Assembly (NCBI GenBank): GCA_043774925.1
Contig: JAYVSZ010000048.1
Location: 34,932 to 98,931, forward strand
Direction: 5' to 3'
DNA length: 64,000 nt
From: JAYVSZ01 sp043774925
Lineage (GTDB): Bacteria; Pseudomonadota; Gammaproteobacteria; Burkholderiales; Methylophilaceae
The position numbers were made by a program, and so were the translations under genes. The notes under the pieces were generated by a model that was not told where the DNA came from, did no database searches, and saw nothing but the letters and a program-made list of their open reading frames with translations. Below are positions 36,194 to 44,934 of this stretch, in pieces (position 1 is the stretch's first letter; each line of letters starts with the position of its first letter).

Positions 36194-37213
36194 ATGCGCT
36201 CAATTTTTGCCTATGTCACACTACTTTTAATGCAAGCAAGTGCATTTGCTGAGCCTAATAGCGAGCTCGTTTACAAGCTTAAAGCCTCCGTCGCCAAAGT
36301 GCATAGTTTTACTAAAAATGGCGGGCACGGCATTGGTACTGGCGTGGTGGTGGGTAAAGACTTGATAGCCACCAACTGCCATGTGTTAGCCAATGCGACA
36401 GGCGTCAGCATCAGTAAATTTGGCGAAAGCTTTGCGCCTGTGGCTTTAAAAGCCGACTGGAAGCACGATTTGTGTATTTTGCGCTTTGAATATTTAGAAA
36501 TGACGCCTGTGGAATTAGGTGATTCTGAGCATTTAAAATACGAGCAGGAAATATTTTCCATTGGCTTTCCTGGTGGGCCACCAAAACCGCAAACCACTTC
36601 TGGCAGAATAAAGGCTTTATATCCGCTAGATGACAGCGCGATTGTGCGCACCGATGCGTCATTCATGATGGGCGCCAGCGGTAGCCCAGTATTTGATAGT
36701 GAAGGCAAACTTATTGCTATCAGCACTTTTAAAAGTCCTGGTAGAGGCGCCTATTTTTACAATATGCCAGTGAAATGGGTAAAGGCCTTGTTAGATGCGC
36801 CAGAAACGACCTCGATGAAAGCAGAAGGAACGCCATTTTGGGATGCGCCCGAAGATAAAATGCCATTTTTTATGCGCGTAGTGCTGTCGTACCAAACGGG
36901 AGAATGGGCGGCGTTAAGCAAAATCGCCCAGCAATGGCTAGATAATGAACCAAATTCTGCTGAGGCGCATTATTACCTAGGGGTGGCGGATGAAAAATTG
37001 GGGCAAGCGCCAATGGCAAAAAATGAGTTCGCACAAGCATTGAAGCTGCATCCACAGCATCCAGCCACCTTATTTGAATTGGGTTTAATTGCCAATCAGG
37101 AAGGCAATCAACCAGAGCTTGAGCGCGTAAAAGTCACCCTAAAAGAAATTGATGCAGATATGTTAGATAGCTTGAACGATACAATTAACCCTAAACCTGA
37201 AAGCGAAAAATGA
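36194..37213 (+). CDS. Exported trypsin-like serine protease with C-terminal TPR repeats (copy 1)
   Basis: 339 residues with a signal peptide (MRSIFAYVTLLLMQASAFA) and an AAGGA ribosome site. A trypsin-like domain carries His63 (TNCHV), Asp92 (KHDLCI) and Ser164 (GASGSP). Residues 230-320 form TPR-like helices (SAEAHYYLGVADEKLGQAPMAKNEFAQALKLHPQHPATLFELG). The adjacent cysteines Cys62 and Cys94 flank the catalytic His and Asp and occur in both copies. It is probably periplasmic. It overlaps the paralogue downstream by four bases. Confidence 0.85.
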   Translation: MRSIFAYVTLLLMQASAFAEPNSELVYKLKASVAKVHSFTKNGGHGIGTGVVVGKDLIATNCHVLANATGVSISKFGESFAPVALKADWKHDLCILRFEYLEMTPVELGDSEHLKYEQEIFSIGFPGGPPKPQTTSGRIKALYPLDDSAIVRTDASFMMGASGSPVFDSEGKLIAISTFKSPGRGAYFYNMPVKWVKALLDAPETTSMKAEGTPFWDAPEDKMPFFMRVVLSYQTGEWAALSKIAQQWLDNEPNSAEAHYYLGVADEKLGQAPMAKNEFAQALKLHPQHPATLFELGLIANQEGNQPELERVKVTLKEIDADMLDSLNDTINPKPESEK

Positions 37214-38241
37214 TGCAAAAACGCATTCTTTTGGGTGCTGCTCTTGCATGCATCAACTTTGCAAATGCGCAAGACGCTACCGTCGCCGAACCCACAGATG
37301 CGTTTTTATACGGCCTTAAACAATCCTTAGTTAAAGTGATTAGCAACGAAAAATCGGGTGGTTTAGGCCACGGCACTGGCGTTGCTATCAGCAAAAATCA
37401 TGTGATTACCAATTGCCATGTGATTGCCAATACGCGCGGCGTCACCATCCGCGTTTGGGGCGATTCTTACTCGCCTGTCGCCATGCAAGCAGATTGGAAG
37501 CATGATTTGTGTATTATGCGTTTTGAATGGGCGAATATCACACCCGTGGCGCTAGGTGATTCAGAAAATCTTAAATACGAACAGCCGATTATTTCCATCT
37601 CCATGCCTGGCGACTCGCCCGCGCCGTATATCGATTTAAGTAAAATAAAAGCGCTTTACGCCATGGATGGCAGCCAGGTGATTCGCACAGCGGCGGCCTT
37701 TGCCGTTGGCGCGAGCGGTAGTCCCGTGTTTGATTACAATGGGAGGCTCGTCGGCATTAGCACCTTTAAAAGTCCTGGCCACGGCGCTTATTATTACAAC
37801 ATGCCCGTGGAATGGATAAAGTCCCTGTTACTGACACCCGAAATCCCGCTTGACCAAGCTTACATAGCTGCTTTTTGGGATGCGCCCGAAGAAGCGCGGC
37901 CTTTTTTTATGCGTATTGTGCTACCGTTTCAGAATAAACGTTGGGACGATGTGAAAAAGGTTTCGCAAGCGTGGTTGCTAAAAGAACCCAAAAGCGCAGA
38001 AGCAAACTATTACGCAGGCATGGCGGAGGAAAACTTGGGAGACCTAGCTAAGGCAAGCCAATATTTTCAGCAATCATTAAAACTGCAGCCGCAACACCCC
38101 GCCTCATTGCTAGCGCTAGGACTTATGGCAAATCGTGCTGGCAATACTGCTGAGGTTGCGCATGCGCACGTTGCGCTAAAGGCGATTGATGCAAGCTTAG
38201 ATGATGAATTTAATGAGGCGCTAAAACCTCAACCGCAATAA
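37210..38241 (+). CDS. Exported trypsin-like serine protease with C-terminal TPR repeats (copy 2)
   Basis: 343 residues, a close paralogue of the preceding gene with the same architecture: signal peptide (MMQKRILLGAALACINFANA), catalytic NCHV, KHDLCI and GASGSP motifs, then TPR repeats ending LALGLMANRAGNTAEV. The ATG overlaps the upstream TGA, so the two are coupled and likely made in equal amounts. The catalytic triad is complete in both copies. Substrates are unknown. Confidence 0.85.
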   Translation: MMQKRILLGAALACINFANAQDATVAEPTDAFLYGLKQSLVKVISNEKSGGLGHGTGVAISKNHVITNCHVIANTRGVTIRVWGDSYSPVAMQADWKHDLCIMRFEWANITPVALGDSENLKYEQPIISISMPGDSPAPYIDLSKIKALYAMDGSQVIRTAAAFAVGASGSPVFDYNGRLVGISTFKSPGHGAYYYNMPVEWIKSLLLTPEIPLDQAYIAAFWDAPEEARPFFMRIVLPFQNKRWDDVKKVSQAWLLKEPKSAEANYYAGMAEENLGDLAKASQYFQQSLKLQPQHPASLLALGLMANRAGNTAEVAHAHVALKAIDASLDDEFNEALKPQPQ

Positions 38242-38255
38242 ACATAAATTTAGAA

Positions 38256-38351
38256 TTTAGGGATGTAGTGCAAGGCGCACGGAGCGCAGAAGCCCAGACA
38301 GTATGTTGGGCGAGGTTGCGAGCACCGCGAAACGCTGCAATGCACCCTAAA
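38256..38351. repeat. 96-bp structured palindromic element
   Basis: The outer arms TTTAGGGATGTAGTGCA and TGCAATGCACCCTAAA pair with one bulge and few mismatches. Inside, GCCCA and TGGGC form a second hairpin (38291-38312 region) with further GC-rich short stems. It lies between convergent genes and has no open frame. It could be a REP/MITE-type repeat, a terminator, or a structured RNA. Confidence 0.6.
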
Positions 38352-38361
38352 AATGAATTCA

Positions 38362-38580
38362 CTAATAATCGCTGCTACGGCCAGTGGAATAACCTTGCGG
38401 AATGTCATTTTGCCACTCGCCACAAGCATTGCAAAGGTGGTCATGCAAGGTCGGGCTGAGCGTTAAATCATTACTGCCGCAAAATTTACACTGCGCCGCA
38501 TGCACATCTGACGTTTTATGATGCGTTTCATGGTGCTCAGTCGCGACTTTACTACTGCCTAAACCGTACTTATTGTCCAT
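38362..38580 (-). CDS. Small zinc-ribbon protein, unknown function
   Basis: 72 residues from ATG 38580, which has GGAG six bases upstream (the in-frame ATG at 38592 would place this site inside the gene). Two CxxC pairs, CKFC and CNAC, 17 residues apart form a zinc ribbon. A His-rich stretch (TEHHETHHKTSDVH) precedes them. It lies next to tsaC and the protease pair. No assigned role. Confidence 0.72.
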   Translation of the reverse strand: MDNKYGLGSSKVATEHHETHHKTSDVHAAQCKFCGSNDLTLSPTLHDHLCNACGEWQNDIPQGYSTGRSSDY

Positions 38581-38647
38581 GGCGAACTCCATACAAATAC
38601 TATTTAATAAGACATAAATTACGCCTTTTTTGGCGTTTTAACAAGGC

Positions 38648-39586
38648 CTAATTTGCATGTGCTGCGCGGCTTAACCTATCCGCAATCGCCAGCCATTCTG
38701 GTGTAATTGGCGGCGTTTCTACCAGTAACAAATCTGCATTTAAAAAATCTATTTGGTGCAGTGTGTCGTACAGCCGCTCTGCTGCTTCATCGGGGCGATT
38801 TGGCAAAATAAAGTGTGTGCAATTTGGTAACGCGCCTTCCCCAAAAATTAATGCCGCGCAGTTTTTTTGTGAAGCCGTAAAACGATTCAAATCATCACGC
38901 GAAGTGAATAATTTAATTGGCGTTCTGGGTGAATAATGCAGCAAATGCTGGCCGGGCGCTTTGGGTAAAGGATGATTGCTTTTTAAAGCAGGCACGCCAG
39001 CAACCGCATGGATATTGGCTTCTGGCACCATGCCCAAACGCAACAATTGCCAATTTTCGCCTTCCACGCTCACAATGGTCGATTCAATGCCCACCTTGCA
39101 TGCACCGCCATCTAAAACCGGTATGTTTTCGCCCAAGCCCGCCGAGACATGCGCCGCGGTCGTTGGGCTAAGCTGCGTGAATTTATTGGCCGATGGTGCG
39201 GCCAGCGCCAAACCACTTTCGCGCAAAAGTTGCAAGGCAACGGGGTGGCTAGGCACACGCAAAGCAACGGTTGGCTGGTTGCCGCGTAAAATGTGCGAAA
39301 TGCTTTCTTTCGCGGGCAGCACCAGCGTAAAAGGCCCGGGCCAAAATGCGCTTGCCAGTTTTTGTGCGAGTGGCGGAAAATCTGCGGCAAAATCCAAAAC
39401 TTGGCTTGCGCTGGCAATATGCACAATCAAGGGATTATCCGCTGGTCGCTGTTTAATGGCGTAAATCTGCCGCAAAGCCTTGTCATTGCTAGCGTCCGCA
39501 GCTAGGCCGTAAACGGTCTCGGTGGGAATCGCCACAACGATGCCGCGTTTTAATAAGGTAATGGTTTGCGCTAAATCAACTTGCAT
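38648..39586 (-). CDS. tsaC: L-threonylcarbamoyladenylate synthase (Sua5/TsaC type)
   Basis: 312 residues from ATG 39586 (the open frame extends to 39679, but the MQVDLAQ start fits the family). It makes threonylcarbamoyl-AMP for tRNA t6A. The YrdC core (GIVVAIPTETVYGLAADASN, IKQRPADNPLIVHI, PGPFTLVLPAKE, ALRVPSHP, APSANKFTQLSPT) is followed by a C-terminal Sua5 domain (PGQHLLHYSPRTP). An exact CATGGATATTGG core lies in the coding sequence near residue 190, encoding EANIHAVAG. Confidence 0.92.
   Translation of the reverse strand: MQVDLAQTITLLKRGIVVAIPTETVYGLAADASNDKALRQIYAIKQRPADNPLIVHIASASQVLDFAADFPPLAQKLASAFWPGPFTLVLPAKESISHILRGNQPTVALRVPSHPVALQLLRESGLALAAPSANKFTQLSPTTAAHVSAGLGENIPVLDGGACKVGIESTIVSVEGENWQLLRLGMVPEANIHAVAGVPALKSNHPLPKAPGQHLLHYSPRTPIKLFTSRDDLNRFTASQKNCAALIFGEGALPNCTHFILPNRPDEAAERLYDTLHQIDFLNADLLLVETPPITPEWLAIADRLSRAAHAN
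39004..39027 (+). repeat. Dispersed CATGGATATTGG repeat, copy within tsaC
   Basis: The core is at 39007-39018, followed by CTTCTGGCACCATG, similar to the 3' part of the intergenic copies. The 5' flank does not match the consensus. The codons encode a loop between the YrdC and Sua5 parts. Confidence 0.6.
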
Positions 39587-39635
39587 AAGGTTCAAAAACA
39601 AAAATATGTGACATTCTAACCCGCGTATCGAAAGA

Positions 39636-40274
39636 CTAAGTTGCTTTTCTAAAGGTGAGATTAATTCTGCGCTCACCAAGCAAAGCGTGTGTTCCAGCTT
39701 TTAATGGCAAAATTCCGTGATAGTGCAGGCGCGATTCCCCACCCCACACCAACACATCACCATGATTTAACGAGATTTTAATTGTTTTGTCGGCGCGCAT
39801 ATGCCCGCCAAACTGAAACATGGCCGGAAGCCCAAGTGAAACCGAAACAATTGGCTGGCTAAAATCACGCTCATTTTTATCTTGGTGCAAACTCATGCGC
39901 GCACCAACTTTGTATTGATTGATCAAACAGGCATCAGGTACAAAATCTTCAAAGCCAGCTTCATTAGCTGCATCTTTAGCCAATTGCAAAAATGTGGCGG
40001 GCATGGCTGGCCAAGGCATGCCACTTTTTGGGTCGTGCGAAGCATAACGGTAACCAGTTTTATCCGTCACCCAGCCAAAATCGCCGCAATTGCTCATGCC
40101 GACCGACATCGCGAACCCGTTAGGTGTAACCATATGACGAAAGGGCGCTAGCGTGATTATTTGCTGAAAATCTGCCAGCAAAGCTTCTTGAATCGGCAAA
40201 GCAAATTCTGTTAGCAAATATGCATCTTTAGCAATTTGTTGTTTGCGGGGTATTAGCTCACTTAACAAATCCAC
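39636..40274 (-). CDS. alkB: DNA oxidative demethylase AlkB
   Basis: 212 residues. The Fe(II)/2-oxoglutarate dioxygenase removes methyl groups from 1-methyladenine and 3-methylcytosine in DNA. It has HxD in SLHQDKNERDF, distal His in SRLHYHGI, and the 2OG-binding Arg in RRINLTFR at the C-terminus. It overlaps ada by one base, so both are made from one transcript. Confidence 0.95.
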   Translation of the reverse strand: MDLLSELIPRKQQIAKDAYLLTEFALPIQEALLADFQQIITLAPFRHMVTPNGFAMSVGMSNCGDFGWVTDKTGYRYASHDPKSGMPWPAMPATFLQLAKDAANEAGFEDFVPDACLINQYKVGARMSLHQDKNERDFSQPIVSVSLGLPAMFQFGGHMRADKTIKISLNHGDVLVWGGESRLHYHGILPLKAGTHALLGERRINLTFRKAT

Positions 40275-41350
40275 TATTTTTTCTGCTCTAAATCTAATAA
40301 TGCCTGCTTACGCCCTACTCCCCAACGATAACCAGAAAGCTCTCCATCGCTTCGCACTACGCGATGACAGGGAATAGCAACTGCGAGTGTATTTGCCGCG
40401 CAAGCGCCTGCCACGGCACGCACCGCCTTGGGTGCGCCGATGCGCTTAGCAATATTGGTGTAACTCATTGTTTTTCCTGCTGGAATATTGCGCAGAGCTT
40501 GCCAAACACGCTGCTGAAACGCCGTGCCGCGCACATCTAGTGGCAAATCTAAACCGAGTGCTGGCGTCTCAATTATACCAAGCACTTTTGCCACAATTTG
40601 CTTAAATTCATTTTCGCCGCCAATCAAGTGCGCACGCGGAAATGCCTCTTGCAAGTCTTGCACTAACTTTTCAGCGTCATCACCCAAAAATATCGCACAC
40701 ACGCCAACCGCGCTGGCAGCCACTAAAATTACACCTAACGCACATTCGCCAATTGCGAAGCGTATTTCGGCATTTTTTCCCCCAGCGCGATATTCCGAAG
40801 GCGTCATGCCCAAAAGTTGATTGGAATTTTCATAAAAACGGCTATTGGAATTGTATCCGGCCTCAAAAATCGCGTCCGTTACAGTCGTACTTTTGCTTAA
40901 TTCGGTGCGCACACGTTTGGCACGTTGCGCAGCAAAATAGGCTTTTGGCGTTAATCCTGTAATTGCTTTAAAAACACGATGAAAATGGTAAATACTCAAA
41001 CCTGCTTTATCGGCAAGCGTCTGCAAATTTATCGCCTGATCCGAAGCTTCAATCAAGCGGCAAATTTTTGCGATAGTTTCTGCGTGTTGTACTGCCAGCG
41101 GCGGCTGATTTGGCTTGCAACGCTGGCACGGGCGAAAGCCTGCACTTTCTGCATCCTCAATTGTGTCGTGAAACTGCACGTTTTCTGGCAAGGCTATGCG
41201 CGATGCGCAAGAAGGACGACAATATACACCCGTAGTTTTAACCGAATAATAAAACGTGCCATCCGCCTCTATGTCCCGCGCCAATACTCGCCCCCAGCGC
41301 GGGTCGCCTTTTGTGTTGGTGGCTAAAATATGAACTTCAGAACGTTTCAT
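40274..41350 (-). CDS. ada: Bifunctional Ada: methyltransferase/transcriptional activator
   Basis: 358 residues. The N-terminal zinc-binding methyl-phosphotriester acceptor domain has four cysteines at 44, 48, 75 and 78 (VYCRPSC, CQRC). An AraC-type HTH follows (SIYHFHRVFKAITGLTPKAYF). The C-terminal O6-methylguanine methyltransferase has the active Cys in AIPCHRVVR. Methylated Ada activates its own operon and alkA in E. coli. Here ada-alkB lies divergent from alkA, so one control region may serve both. Confidence 0.96.
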   Translation of the reverse strand: MKRSEVHILATNTKGDPRWGRVLARDIEADGTFYYSVKTTGVYCRPSCASRIALPENVQFHDTIEDAESAGFRPCQRCKPNQPPLAVQHAETIAKICRLIEASDQAINLQTLADKAGLSIYHFHRVFKAITGLTPKAYFAAQRAKRVRTELSKSTTVTDAIFEAGYNSNSRFYENSNQLLGMTPSEYRAGGKNAEIRFAIGECALGVILVAASAVGVCAIFLGDDAEKLVQDLQEAFPRAHLIGGENEFKQIVAKVLGIIETPALGLDLPLDVRGTAFQQRVWQALRNIPAGKTMSYTNIAKRIGAPKAVRAVAGACAANTLAVAIPCHRVVRSDGELSGYRWGVGRKQALLDLEQKK

Positions 41351-41452
41351 GATATTTATCTCTATGATACTTAGGATAGCGTTAATTTAGCTAAGTTGCA
41401 GCTGCAAAAAACTCCGAATCTTGTGATTGAATTCCTAAGTTATAATTGGCGC

Positions 41453-42082
41453 ATGTCTTCTACACCCAATCCACACAAAATCGCGACTGATTTTCTCGCC
41501 AATATTGATGCGGATTGGGCGCAGTTAATAAAAACCGTGGGCGTTTGTACTTTTGTGCCAGAACTCGAAGAAGCACCTTATGCCTCGCTAGTGAGTGCGA
41601 TTGCTTACCAGCAATTGCACCCCAAAGCAGGCGATGCGATTTTGGCGAGATTTTTGGATTTGTACGCAAAAAAATTCCCAACGCCCGCGCAGATATTGGC
41701 GACTGAGTTTGATGTGCTGCGTGCTTGCGGATTTTCTGGGCGCAAAATTGAGACGATTTATGGCATTGCTAACGCCGCGCAGAGCGGCTTGGTGCCTGAT
41801 AGAAGCGCCGCTGAAAAACTCTCAGATGAAGCATTAATCGAACGTTTGGTAACGCTGAAAGGGATTGGCCGTTGGACGGTAGAAATGTTTTTAATGTTTA
41901 CGCTCGGCCGCATGGATATTCTGCCTGCGGATGATTTTGGCGTGTGCGATGGCTACAAACGCTTAAAAAAATTAGAAACCGCGCCCAAACGCAAAGAAAT
42001 CGCAGAGCTTGCCCTGGCTTGGCTGCCGCATAGAACCATCGCCAGCTGGTATTTGTGGCGCGTTCCCAAACTTAAAAAATAA
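41453..42082 (+). CDS. alkA: DNA-3-methyladenine glycosylase II (AlkA family)
   Basis: 209 residues from ATG 41453 (the open frame extends upstream to 41396 without support). The HhH-GPD fold shows the hairpin LKGIGRWTVEMFLMF and the catalytic Asp in ILPADDFGV. It excises alkylated bases. It is divergent from ada-alkB across about 100 bases, giving a complete adaptive-response set. No clear Ada box was found. Confidence 0.92.
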   Translation: MSSTPNPHKIATDFLANIDADWAQLIKTVGVCTFVPELEEAPYASLVSAIAYQQLHPKAGDAILARFLDLYAKKFPTPAQILATEFDVLRACGFSGRKIETIYGIANAAQSGLVPDRSAAEKLSDEALIERLVTLKGIGRWTVEMFLMFTLGRMDILPADDFGVCDGYKRLKKLETAPKRKEIAELALAWLPHRTIASWYLWRVPKLKK

Positions 42083-42091
42083 AAGAAATGA

Positions 42092-43330
42092 ATGCAAATT
42101 TTTAAAAATCCTATCTTTAAATATCACAACCATGCTTTTCTCAAGCTGTTGGCTTTCCGCACGCAAATGGTGTTTGCTTATCAAATCGTTGCGGTGGTGG
42201 TCGGCTGGCATATTTACGAGCTGACGCACGACACTTTAGCCTTGGGACTTATCGGTCTTGCCGAGGTCATTCCCTACTTCAGCTTTGCGCTTTTTGCTGG
42301 GCACGCGGTCGATCACTTTTACTCACGGCGCGGTTTTGGCGTGATTGCTGCGCTGATGTTATTTTTTAATACGCTCATACTCACGGCCATTTCATTGGGC
42401 TGGATTACGGCCAACTCTACTTTTTGGATTTATGCCAGCATCGCTGTCGCGGGCGTAGCGCGTGCCTTCATCGCGCCAAGTTACAGCACACTTTTCGCCA
42501 TTATTTTGCCGCGCGAGGAATTTGCGCGTGCTTCTGGCATCGGTACTTCAGTGTTTCAATTTGGCTTGGTGATGGGTCCAGCGATTGGCGGTTTGCTGGT
42601 AGGCTTTGCTAATAAAACCGTCGCCTATTCGGTCGCCACTTTGTTGTTTTTAGGTGCAGCAATTACGCTTTCCACATTAAGTGTAAATGAGCCACCAGCC
42701 AATAAGGACACGCCTCCCGTGTTCACCAGTATTGGCGATGGTTTGCGTTTTGTGTTCAGTAATCAGATTATTTTTGGCGCACAAATGCTCGACATGTTCG
42801 CCGTGCTGTTTGGCGGCGCTGTCGCTTTGCTGCCTGCATTTATTCAAGATATTTATCATCACGGCCCCGAAGGCTTGGGCATTTTGCGTGCCATGCCAGC
42901 GTTTGGCGGCATCATGATGGGTTTGTATCTCACGCGCCACCCCATTAATTTACACGCAGGACGCTGGCTGCTGAGCGCGGTGGCGGGCTTTGGCGTGTGC
43001 ATAATCGCCTTTGCTTTGACCACGCAATTTTGGCTGGCGGCCTTTATTTTGCTGCTTTCTGGCGCGTTTGATGGCGTTTCTGTGGTGCTACGCAACACCA
43101 TTATGCAACTTGTGACACCAGATGACATGCGCGGTCGCGTATCCGCCATCAACGGCATCTTTATTGGCTCTTCCAACGAACTTGGCGCGTTTGAATCTGG
43201 CTTAATGGCGCGCCTGATGGGCTTGGTGCCATCGGTAATTTTTGGCGGCATGATGACGCTTGGCGTAGTTGGTATTACTGCAAAATTTGCGCCAAAATTA
43301 CGCAAGTTAGAACTTCACCAATTGCATTAA
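42092..43330 (+). CDS. MFS transporter (DHA3/EntS-like)
   Basis: 412 residues, about twelve membrane segments, starting at ATG nine bases after alkA. Features of the family: MVFAYQIVAVVVGWHIYELTHDTLALGLIGLAEVIPYF (helices 1-2) and the MRGRVSAINGIFIGSSNELGAFESG loop near residue 345. The relatives include siderophore and drug exporters. The substrate is unknown; co-location with alkA is probably fortuitous or transcriptional only. Confidence 0.85.
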   Translation: MQIFKNPIFKYHNHAFLKLLAFRTQMVFAYQIVAVVVGWHIYELTHDTLALGLIGLAEVIPYFSFALFAGHAVDHFYSRRGFGVIAALMLFFNTLILTAISLGWITANSTFWIYASIAVAGVARAFIAPSYSTLFAIILPREEFARASGIGTSVFQFGLVMGPAIGGLLVGFANKTVAYSVATLLFLGAAITLSTLSVNEPPANKDTPPVFTSIGDGLRFVFSNQIIFGAQMLDMFAVLFGGAVALLPAFIQDIYHHGPEGLGILRAMPAFGGIMMGLYLTRHPINLHAGRWLLSAVAGFGVCIIAFALTTQFWLAAFILLLSGAFDGVSVVLRNTIMQLVTPDDMRGRVSAINGIFIGSSNELGAFESGLMARLMGLVPSVIFGGMMTLGVVGITAKFAPKLRKLELHQLH

Positions 43331-43375
43331 ATTAAGCTTAGAATACTTTTTTAGTTTTAGTTTTAAGGATTTGTC

Positions 43376-43885
43376 ATGTTAAATATGTTCGACGCCACTA
43401 TTCCACCGCTAAAACACACGCTTAATAACCTTTCGCATATTCTTAAAAAAGGCGAAGCGCATGCTGAAGCTAAAGAAATTGACCTCGCGGTATTTTTCAA
43501 CGCGCGCTTGTTTCCCGATATGTTTCCGCTAAGTCGCCAAGTGCAAATTGCCACAGACATGAGCAAGGGCGCGGGTGCGCGGCTGGCGGGCGTTGAGGTG
43601 CCAAGTTACGAGGACAGCGAAGCGACATTTGCCGATTTAAACGCGCGCATTGCCAAAACCGTTGCATTTTTAGATAGCCTGACGCCTGCGCAGTTTGCTG
43701 GCGCCGAAACGCGCGAGATTGAAATTTTTGTGCGCAAACACAAAATGGAATTTAACGGACAAGACTATTTGCTAAAATGGGTGATGCCGAACGTATATTT
43801 TCACGTGACGACGGCCTACAACATATTGCGCCACAACGGCGTAGAGCTTGGCAAGCCAGACTTTTTGCGCGGCGCGGGTAGCTAA
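43376..43885 (+). CDS. DUF1993-family protein
   Basis: 169 residues matching the DUF1993 family (DinB-like helical bundle): IPPLKHTLNNLSHILKKGEAHA, FFNARLFPDMFPLSRQVQIATDMSKGAGARLAG, LKWVMPNVYFHVTTAYNILRHNGVELGKPDFL. A role has not been established for the family. It lies 45 bases after the MFS gene with its own AAGGAT-type site. Confidence 0.85.
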   Translation: MLNMFDATIPPLKHTLNNLSHILKKGEAHAEAKEIDLAVFFNARLFPDMFPLSRQVQIATDMSKGAGARLAGVEVPSYEDSEATFADLNARIAKTVAFLDSLTPAQFAGAETREIEIFVRKHKMEFNGQDYLLKWVMPNVYFHVTTAYNILRHNGVELGKPDFLRGAGS

Positions 43886-43923
43886 CTCGAGCCAAATTAT
43901 CTGTCACGCGAAAATTGACATAC

Positions 43924-44838
43924 TTAACGGCGCGCGCCGTTGCCAAAAAACTCCGTCATCATAAAACTTTCCAGCGCGGTGGTATCTTCCACGCGCGCGG
44001 AAAGCACTAACACGCGACCCAATCGCTGCGAATCCCAATTAAAATCACCGCTATATTCACGGCGAATAATCTCGATCATTTTTGTAATCACCTCGTGCTT
44101 GCCGTCCGAGCCTTCAGGCACGGACACATCAATCACCTCTAGCCGCGCGCTGTTAATATTGTTTTTCCAGCCTTTAAAGCTAAATTGCGCGCTGTGTAAC
44201 CCCATTTCGCGAATCTGAAAAACGCCATTCGTGCCATCAAATTTCAAATTTTCTTTAATTTTCGCATCGCGTTTTTCGCCTTCGCTTTGCGTATTATTGC
44301 TCGCCAATACTTCTTCCGCATCTTGTTTAGATGCGCCTTGCGCGGCTAATTTCGCCTCTTTTTGCCGTTTGATATAAGCCTGCATATCTTCGCCAGGCAA
44401 AGGATTGGGCGATGTTTCAATGGCTTTTTTAGAGTGGTTTGGCACAGTCAAATCAGATTTTTTTGCCACTTCTACTGGCGTTTCAACTGGCTTTACTTGC
44501 TTGGGCGGCGTGGATTTTTCTTTAATTATTTTTTTAGGTTTTGTTGGAACATGCTCTGGCATCCGCTCTGGTATTGGCTCTTGGGGCAGCGCCGCTGGCT
44601 CACTTTTTGCCACTTCTTTCTTTTGTGGAGGGCCAAGTGTGATTTCGAACGGAGGCGCTTCCTTCACAGGAGCGCCCATGCTAAATAATTTAGGCGCAAA
44701 AAACCACAACAAGGCCAAATGTAGCAAAATAGAAAGCGTCAGCGCAATAATGGTTTTGCGGCTGATGCGAATGTGGAAAACCTTTTCGCCGCGCGGTGGC
44801 AGCTCCCAAACTGAATTATTGATAATAGGCGCAGGCAT
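43924..44838 (-). CDS. TonB-like membrane-anchored protein, unknown function
   Basis: 304 residues: one N-terminal membrane helix (IIALTLSILLHLALLWFFA), a Pro/Lys/Glu-rich periplasmic stretch (residues 60-150), and a C-terminal domain of about 100 residues with no TonB_C signature (VFQIREMGLHSAQFSFKGWK). The N-terminal half looks like TonB. The C-terminus resembles conserved betaproteobacterial proteins of unknown role. It is divergent from the next gene. Confidence 0.6.
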   Translation of the reverse strand: MPAPIINNSVWELPPRGEKVFHIRISRKTIIALTLSILLHLALLWFFAPKLFSMGAPVKEAPPFEITLGPPQKKEVAKSEPAALPQEPIPERMPEHVPTKPKKIIKEKSTPPKQVKPVETPVEVAKKSDLTVPNHSKKAIETSPNPLPGEDMQAYIKRQKEAKLAAQGASKQDAEEVLASNNTQSEGEKRDAKIKENLKFDGTNGVFQIREMGLHSAQFSFKGWKNNINSARLEVIDVSVPEGSDGKHEVITKMIEIIRREYSGDFNWDSQRLGRVLVLSARVEDTTALESFMMTEFFGNGARR

Positions 44839-44934
44839 ACTTATTGAATTTTATTGCGGATTAATAGCATCAGGCTTGCATAGTAAATGACTAGACCTAA
44901 AGTAAGCAAAAATAATTCATGCTAAAATTGAGTG

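Noticed and set aside
41351..41452. Ada-binding box between ada and alkA
   Set aside because: The gap has no AAAGCGCA-type sequence; only a weak GCGTTAATTTAGC was seen, so no call was made.
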